DNA from: Paraburkholderia aromaticivorans
Lineage (GTDB): Bacteria; Pseudomonadota; Gammaproteobacteria; Burkholderiales; Burkholderiaceae
Direction: 5' to 3'
Assembly (NCBI RefSeq): GCF_012689525.1
Contig: NZ_CP051516.1
Coordinates: 1,798,001 to 1,862,000 of the forward strand
DNA length: 64,000 nucleotides
Part shown: one piece after another, positions 59,111 through 64,000 of the stretch
How the letters are laid out: every line of letters begins with the position of its first letter
Numbering within the stretch: position 1 is the first letter of the stretch
Made by a program: the position numbers and the translations under genes
The notes under the pieces: model-generated
Databases searched by the model: none
Seen by the model: only the letters and a program-made list of their open reading frames with translations
What the model was told of the DNA's origin: nothing

Positions 59111-59506
59111 ATGGAAGACAACGCGATGAGCCTGAGCGATGACGAACTATCCAGCCTCACTCACGGGGACCAGTGGAAGCGGAACGTCGACAAACAATTC
59201 CAAGCGTTAAACCTTAGACAGAGCAATACGGATGTCGAGATGGCGAACATCAAAAACGATGTCGCCGAAAACACAGCGCTGACCCGCCAGATTGCGGACG
59301 ATACGAAAGCGATGCGCGACGCCTGGGCCGACGGCGTCGCAATGAAACGCTTTTTTTGCAGGCTAGCCGACGCATGGACTTTCCTGTTGCGCAAGGTCTT
59401 TCTTCCCGGGCTGGTCACAGTGCTGGTCCTGGTGATCGTGAAGGCCATTCTGTGGGGCGCGAAGATCCCGGAGTGGGCAAGTGCGATCTTCAAACTGATG
59501 GGGTAG
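59111..59506 (+). CDS. membrane-anchored phage protein, holin-like
   Basis: A 131-residue product with a helical acidic N-terminus (MEDNAMSLSDDELSSLTHGD) and one strong C-terminal TM (FLPGLVTVLVLVIVKAILWG). An alternative ATG at 59126 exists. It precedes the endolysin, so a holin or lysis accessory role is inferred, but the fold with one late TM is not a standard holin class. Confidence 0.55.
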   Translation: MEDNAMSLSDDELSSLTHGDQWKRNVDKQFQALNLRQSNTDVEMANIKNDVAENTALTRQIADDTKAMRDAWADGVAMKRFFCRLADAWTFLLRKVFLPGLVTVLVLVIVKAILWGAKIPEWASAIFKLMG

Positions 59507-59585
59507 GGTCGCACGCATATCGGCCGCTGGTCACGCAATTTCCTTGTTTCTAATCCGCGCACGGATCGTCGCGCTGGAGATCCCT

Positions 59586-60152
59586 ATGTCACCCGAAACG
59601 CTCGCTGCGGCGCTGCAGATTCAGCTCGCCCGCGCTTCCCTATGGGCCGATCCGCTATCGGCCGCTATGGCGCTGTATTCGATCGATACGCCGGTGCGCC
59701 AGGCCGCCTTTCTTGCGCAGTGCGGCCACGAGTGCGGCCGCTTCCAGTGGCTCCGCGAACTCTGGGGTCCCACGGCCGAGCAGAAGCTATATGAACCGTT
59801 CACGCCGAAGTCGCGCGCGCTGGGTAACACGACGGCTGGCGACGGTTTCCGATATCGCGGCGGCGGTCTCATTGGCATCACCGGCCGCTACAACTTTCGC
59901 GTGATGGGGCAGAAGATCGGCTTCGACCTCGAGGGCAACCCCGAACTCATCGTACGGCCCGACGTGGCATCGCTCGCGTCGGCGCAATTTTGGACAGACC
60001 GCAGTTTCAACGCATACGCCGACGCGAGCGAGTTTTTGACGCTGAGCCGCGCCATCAACATCGGCAACCCGAACAGCACGGCGACGCCGAACGGCATGGA
60101 TGATCGCGAGCAGCTCTGGACGAGCTGTAAAGACGCGCTCGGCGTCGCTTAG
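59586..60152 (+). CDS. endolysin, glycoside hydrolase family 19
   Basis: A 188-residue muramidase/chitinase-type lysin. RQAAFLAQCGHECGRFQWLR holds the catalytic Glu. FRYRGGGLIGITGRYNF is the GH19 motif, and TLSRAINIGNPN is the third conserved part. GGAGA precedes the ATG. It degrades peptidoglycan at the end of the lytic cycle. Confidence 0.9.
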   Translation: MSPETLAAALQIQLARASLWADPLSAAMALYSIDTPVRQAAFLAQCGHECGRFQWLRELWGPTAEQKLYEPFTPKSRALGNTTAGDGFRYRGGGLIGITGRYNFRVMGQKIGFDLEGNPELIVRPDVASLASAQFWTDRSFNAYADASEFLTLSRAINIGNPNSTATPNGMDDREQLWTSCKDALGVA

Positions 60153-60183
60153 CCGCCGCGCGGCATTTTCACCGGACTCGTCG

Positions 60184-60609
60184 ATGACAAGCACAGACAC
60201 CTCGCGAATCGCAATTTTCCCTATCACGCTAAAGCAGGGCGCGGATCTGAAGATCTCGATGGTATGGGCGGACGATCAAGGCAATCCGATCGACCTGACG
60301 CACTATTCGATGCGCCTGCAAATACGCACGATTGGGCTGGGCCCGACGCCGCTGATTACGCTCGACAGCGGGTCGCAGAGCGGCAGCCGCATTGTCCTCG
60401 GGGGCACATCTGGCGAGATTGATCTTGTCTTCGCACGCGCTGACACTGCTTTGATTTCGCCGACAGGACTCCCGCTTCCAGGGACGAATCTGCGTGGACC
60501 CGGAATTTTTCAGATCGGCGTGCATGACCTGCAATACGTCGATCCGAATGCCGACATCGGTTATCTCTTCGCCGGCCCAGGCTACCTCGAGCCGAGAGTG
60601 ACCATATGA
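60184..60609 (+). CDS. phage structural/accessory protein
   Basis: A 141-residue beta-rich protein (RIAIFPITLKQGADLKISMV, then MRLQIRTIGLGPTPLITLDS). The pattern resembles tail-associated BppU-like N-terminal domains. It begins a second cluster of tail-associated genes. ATGA overlap with the next gene. Confidence 0.55.
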   Translation: MTSTDTSRIAIFPITLKQGADLKISMVWADDQGNPIDLTHYSMRLQIRTIGLGPTPLITLDSGSQSGSRIVLGGTSGEIDLVFARADTALISPTGLPLPGTNLRGPGIFQIGVHDLQYVDPNADIGYLFAGPGYLEPRVTI

Positions 60610-60914
60610 GCTCACTGACGATAACGATAAACGGGGCGGTTCAGGTCCTGCAGGTCGGTTCGCTTGGCGCCGGCGCAAGCGCGCAGATTGCACAGGCGGT
60701 CTCGGCGGCCGCGGCGAGCGCGGAGCAAGCCGCCGCGTACGCGGCCGAACTCCCTTCATTGGTGGTTCAGCAGTCGGCCACCTTCGCTTCGTTGCCCGCC
60801 AATCCAGTGGGCCTTTTTCTCGTGCTCGCTGACGAGACGAAGGGCGGTGCACCGCAAATCTATCTTTTCACCGCATCGCACCGTTACTGGGTGGCGATGG
60901 TTCAGGACGCGTAA
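60606..60914 (+). CDS. tail-associated protein, unknown
   Basis: A 102-residue protein, with an Ala-rich helix (AQIAQAVSAAAASAEQAAAY) and a beta end (GLFLVLADETKGGAPQIYLF). Common in gene sets with side-fibre or tail proteins. No function is known to me. Confidence 0.55.
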   Translation: MSSLTITINGAVQVLQVGSLGAGASAQIAQAVSAAAASAEQAAAYAAELPSLVVQQSATFASLPANPVGLFLVLADETKGGAPQIYLFTASHRYWVAMVQDA

Positions 60915-60917
60915 AAG

Positions 60918-61841
60918 ATGACAGCATTCTTTCCCTCAGGCGCGCCCAATCAATCGGCATCGGGTACGCTGTCTACGGTCAACTCGGCGGTAACGCTCGC
61001 CACCGATACGCTTGGGTCGGTTGACTTCGCTCTCGCGGGCTCCCCAGTCGGCGCAACGGTCGCGTTTGAGGCGACCTCTGACGGTACGAACTGGGTTGCG
61101 TCTAAGGCGTATCCGAAAGGCGGCACTGGCGCGGCCGGCAGCACGACTGCAGCTGCGGCCGGCGTCTATAACGTTTCGGCCGGCGGTGCGAAGCAGGTTC
61201 GCGCGCGGCTGAGCGCTATCACCTCGGGCTCGTTCACCGTCGTCGCAAACGGGACCGCAGCGCCAGCGCATGTTGGCGTAAAGAACGGCAATGCCGCAGA
61301 CCTCCAGGTCACAAGCACCCCGGTACCGGCCAGCGCCACGCCTGACCGCTCTGGAACAATCAATGGCGCAGTTAGCGGGGCGGCCATTGCTGCGGGTGGA
61401 TCTGGCTATGCGGTTGGAAACACCATTACGCTGGCAAACGGGATCGTGCTCACCGTTGCCACGGTCAACGGCAGCGCGGTCGCGACAGTCGCGCTTACAA
61501 CGCCGGGAAACGTCTCCTACGCAAACGTGCAGGCGATGACGAATCCGGTCGCCCAGGCGTCGTCTAGCGGATCTGGCACCGGCGCCACTTTCATCCTGAC
61601 ATGGGTCGGAGTTGCCACTCTGTTCGCAGCGGCGAACGCTTCGCGCAAGTCCCTTGAAATCATCAATCCCGGCACGTTGCCTCTCTATGCCGCAACGACG
61701 ATAAACAATCCCGCACAGGGAGTTCCTGGCAGCATCCCGATCGCCGCCGGCGGGTCATGGCAGCCGCCGATTCCTCATCAGGGCGCGGTGTACGTTTATG
61801 GATCAGTGGCTGGGCAGCCCGTAACAATGTTCGAGGGCTGA
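60918..61841 (+). CDS. tail-associated beta-rich protein
   Basis: A 307-residue Gly/Ala/Ser/Thr-rich protein. SVDFALAGSPVGATVAFEAT and GGSGYAVGNTITLANGIVLT look like repeated beta-structured domains of virion side proteins. It lies between a structural protein and the SGNH hydrolase, suggesting a fibre-like support. No family certain. Confidence 0.55.
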   Translation: MTAFFPSGAPNQSASGTLSTVNSAVTLATDTLGSVDFALAGSPVGATVAFEATSDGTNWVASKAYPKGGTGAAGSTTAAAAGVYNVSAGGAKQVRARLSAITSGSFTVVANGTAAPAHVGVKNGNAADLQVTSTPVPASATPDRSGTINGAVSGAAIAAGGSGYAVGNTITLANGIVLTVATVNGSAVATVALTTPGNVSYANVQAMTNPVAQASSSGSGTGATFILTWVGVATLFAAANASRKSLEIINPGTLPLYAATTINNPAQGVPGSIPIAAGGSWQPPIPHQGAVYVYGSVAGQPVTMFEG

Positions 61842-61844
61842 CCG

Positions 61845-63083
61845 ATGCTGAACACACCGCTAATACAGACGACGACCGCGTCTCGACGTCACTCGTTCAT
61901 CACGGCCGTTGAGTCCCTGTCGCAAGCCAATAATCCGGCGGGCCTGACATTTCGCGCCGCGCACTCCTTCCTGAAACCGCCCTCACAAGTGCGGCTCGTG
62001 TTCTACAACAATCAGTCCGTTGCAGTGAACTTCGCGCAGACGGGCGCGGCTACATGCAAGTCATACAACGCCAGTTTGTCACCCGCAACGTCGACGGAAT
62101 GGACGGCAGGCGGCGCATGCAACGTGCCGCCAACGCAAGGCGTGAACCAACCGTCAATGTTTGTCGGCCCATGGATTCCGGTGTATCCGCAGGAATCGGT
62201 GGACGATCCGGGAACGTTCCCGGTCATGGTGTACGCCTACCTTGATCCGTCGCAGGCCAATTACTCGAACAACAGCTATGACCTCTCGTGGATGGAGTCC
62301 GAGGCCAAGGCAAGCGGCGGTTACTGGGCGCAGCGAAATCAGTCAGGTGATCAGGCGACGAACCCCGGCACGTTTTCGAGCTCGACGATCCAGTTGCGCG
62401 GTGCGATCGCCGGCATCGAGGCGCTTTGTGAAACGCAGAGCGGCGTCAGTTTCATGCTGGGCGGCGACAGCATCGCGGCCGGCGCGGGGCAAACATTGCT
62501 CGGCAAGACGGACGTCTATCGCGCAATGCAGGCAATCAATCTGACGAAGCCGACGCTACCTCTAGGCTATATCGCGGCGGGCTGGGGCGGCCAGAACTCG
62601 GCGACCTACCTTGCGCGCATGCTTTACATGCTGCCGATCATCAAGCCCGATGTGCTTGTGCTTACGGTCGGAACACCGAATGACGGCGTGCCTTCCTTGC
62701 CCGGTCAACGCTCCAATCGTTTCCTGATTGATCAAGTGACCGCGCTCGCACTGAGCCTCGGGATTCGTGTTCTGTTGCGCGGATGGGCGCCGCACTCGGT
62801 AGTCGCCGACAACTGGCAACAAGGCACGCTGACGGCGACGCCTACAGGAACGGTCCCGGGCGACGTCTACCGGCAGGATCAGAACCTGCGCATGTCCCGG
62901 CTCGATGGCATAAGCAATCTCACGTGGTCACTCGGCATGGCCGGATTGGGCGACGGCGCAAGACCGGAGCGTTATTTGACGATCTATACCACCGATACGA
63001 ATCACCCGAACGATGTCGGCTGGCCAAAGGCCGCAACTATCATCCAGCCAGACATGCAACGCATGCTAGGAGGCTTCAAATGA
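61845..63083 (+). CDS. SGNH/GDSL hydrolase, likely virion-associated esterase
   Basis: A 412-residue protein. The SGNH blocks are visible: GGDSIAAG (nucleophile Ser209), GWGGQ (Gly near 248), GTPND (Asn near 279) and DTNH (Asp384, His387). The first ~190 residues are an attachment or binding domain. Such proteins remove acetyl or acyl groups from capsule or O-antigen during adsorption. The substrate is inferred. Confidence 0.85.
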   Translation: MLNTPLIQTTTASRRHSFITAVESLSQANNPAGLTFRAAHSFLKPPSQVRLVFYNNQSVAVNFAQTGAATCKSYNASLSPATSTEWTAGGACNVPPTQGVNQPSMFVGPWIPVYPQESVDDPGTFPVMVYAYLDPSQANYSNNSYDLSWMESEAKASGGYWAQRNQSGDQATNPGTFSSSTIQLRGAIAGIEALCETQSGVSFMLGGDSIAAGAGQTLLGKTDVYRAMQAINLTKPTLPLGYIAAGWGGQNSATYLARMLYMLPIIKPDVLVLTVGTPNDGVPSLPGQRSNRFLIDQVTALALSLGIRVLLRGWAPHSVVADNWQQGTLTATPTGTVPGDVYRQDQNLRMSRLDGISNLTWSLGMAGLGDGARPERYLTIYTTDTNHPNDVGWPKAATIIQPDMQRMLGGFK

Positions 63084-63295
63084 GCACCGTCGAATTGGGA
63101 TCGAGCATCGCGATTCGCGTCGATGCAAATACGGTTGCATTGGGCATCGTAGGCAGCGTTCACGATGACGGCACCGTCGACGGGCTCATGTATGCACCCG
63201 GCGCCGCGCCGACCAGCTTTTCAGGTTTGCAGGTTTCGGACACAGCCAGCGTGGTGATCGGGGCCGCGTGGTCGCCTCCGGACGGTTTGACGTAA
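63080..63295 (+). CDS. small tail-associated protein
   Basis: A 71-residue product whose ATG overlaps the hydrolase stop (AATGA). Beta-rich (VELGSSIAIRVDANTVALGI). No family is recognised; a terminator follows it. Confidence 0.55.
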   Translation: MSTVELGSSIAIRVDANTVALGIVGSVHDDGTVDGLMYAPGAAPTSFSGLQVSDTASVVIGAAWSPPDGLT

Positions 63296-63327
63296 CACGT
63301 TTGCGCTGAGTCTCATCACCCCACATG

Positions 63328-63346
63328 ACCGCCTTCGGGCGGTTTT
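63328..63346 (+). terminator. rho-independent terminator
   Basis: ACCGCC-TTCG-GGCGGT followed by TTTT forms a tight UUCG-type hairpin just after the tail-associated genes and before the next unit. Confidence 0.8.
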
Positions 63347-63405
63347 GTCGTTTACCGACTGCATTCACTTCGCCGCAATCGTGTGGCATTACCTAGGAGA
63401 GCATC

Positions 63406-63720
63406 TTGAATTCGACTCAGTTATTGAAGTTCGCGGCTGCCGTGCTTCTGTTCGGCGCATGGCTCGCGCTTGTGGTCATCGGTAAAGCGCCCGCTGATCA
63501 GCTCATTGGCGCTATCGCGCTGACGATTACCGGACTCGGGATCCACGGCGCCACGATGTCGACGCCTGGCGTCACGCTTTCCGGAGGTGCCTCGAGCGCG
63601 GAGGCGTTTTTGCAGCCCGCCGTGATCGACCCTCCTGCCGTAGCTGTTTCTTCGCCGGCAGCAACTGCGCCAGCGGCGACTGCGCAGGCGTCGGCGGCAA
63701 CGCCAGCGACGCTGCAGTGA
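63406..63720 (+). CDS. holin-like two-TM protein
   Basis: A 104-residue product from a TTG start with AGGAGAG well placed upstream. Two hydrophobic segments (LLKFAAAVLLFGAWLALVVI and GAIALTITGLGIHGA) precede a Pro/Ala/Ser-rich tail. The size and pair of TMs suit a holin, and the next gene is a lipoprotein, suggesting a lysis module. The true lysis partner of the GH19 endolysin is undecided between this gene and the one at 59111. Confidence 0.6.
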   Translation: MNSTQLLKFAAAVLLFGAWLALVVIGKAPADQLIGAIALTITGLGIHGATMSTPGVTLSGGASSAEAFLQPAVIDPPAVAVSSPAATAPAATAQASAATPATLQ

Positions 63721-64000
63721 TTCGCGTCGCGATCGCGCTGACCGCATGCGCGGCCCTGCAGGGTTGCGCATCGCTCTGGTACGCCGGTACCGCGCGCTAT
63801 GACATCGAGCCAATCATCAACTCGAGCGGCGTGGCCACCAGCTGCTGCGTCCTGAAGGTCTGGAACGGCAAACAGATGGCCACGGTCGACGCGACCTTCA
63901 CGCGCACGGCCGCCGGCGACTACAGCATCTCGCTCCGGGAGACCGACGTACAGGCCTTCCAGGGGCAAGCAACCGCCGCAGCCGCGGCATCAGACGTCGC
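63717..64000 (+). CDS. lipoprotein, partial (runs off the window)
   Basis: A GTG overlapping the previous stop (GTGA) opens a frame to the end of the window, at least 94 codons. It starts MIRVAIALTACAALQGCASL if the GTG is read as Met, with a lipobox LQGC. It could be an outer-membrane lysis lipoprotein (o-spanin-like) or an unrelated one. The end is not visible. Confidence 0.55.
   Translation, partial: MIRVAIALTACAALQGCASLWYAGTARYDIEPIINSSGVATSCCVLKVWNGKQMATVDATFTRTAAGDYSISLRETDVQAFQGQATAAAAASDV

Overview
The window looks like a piece of a high-GC betaproteobacterial chromosome, Burkholderia/Paraburkholderia-like, carrying the left and central part of a large prophage. The host assignment rests on gene content and order (an ssuD-ssuC-ssuB-ssuF-type sulfonate block, a 3-hydroxyisobutyryl-CoA hydrolase-like enzyme, DusA next to tRNA-His) and is inference, because no database search was possible.

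Positions 1 to about 11,650 are ordinary chromosome: an SDR-type oxidoreductase divergent from a TetR-family regulator with a double palindromic operator between them, an ECH_2-family hydrolase, a small membrane protein, the sulfonate-use cluster, several small hypothetical genes, a glyoxalase-like protein, dusA and tRNA-His(GTG).

From tRNA-His to the right end lies one prophage of at least 52 kb whose right end is outside the window. (i) 11.7-24.1 kb: a minus-strand operon (DUF4224 protein and integrase, Gp37/Gp68, DUF4031, a ParB-like protein without ParA, small genes), interrupted by plus-strand cassettes that each have their own promoter. (ii) 24.1-25.4 kb: an immunity region in which a repressor and a Cro/YdaS-like gene diverge. 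Two strong promoters, PL and PR, each have a pair of GGCAATGCC palindromes flanking the -35 box. (iii) 25.4-32.3 kb: plus-strand early genes, with an internally deleted portal-like ORF, HTH proteins, a PD-(D/E)XK protein, a replication initiator carrying five 23-bp iterons, DUF1064, an HNH-like DUF1364 protein and a possible late regulator. (iv) 32.3-34.3 kb: an accessory segment with a PIN-domain protein and a degenerate tRNA-Met-like gene. (v) 34.3-43.8 kb: a lambda-type packaging and head module. (vi) 44.3-55.3 kb: a Mu-type contractile tail and baseplate. (vii) 55.3-64 kb: an acyltransferase, an outer-membrane barrel, an IS3/IS150-type element, a GH19 endolysin, tail-associated proteins including an SGNH hydrolase, and lysis-type membrane and lipoprotein genes.

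The phage is therefore a temperate myovirus mosaic (lambda head, Mu tail). The least explained parts are the plus-strand cassettes at 14.6-18.4 kb, where three different two-TM proteins share one promoter and start layout, the mini-portal ORF beside cro, and the frameshifted tail of ParB. These are the best candidates for undescribed biology. No CRISPR array was seen.
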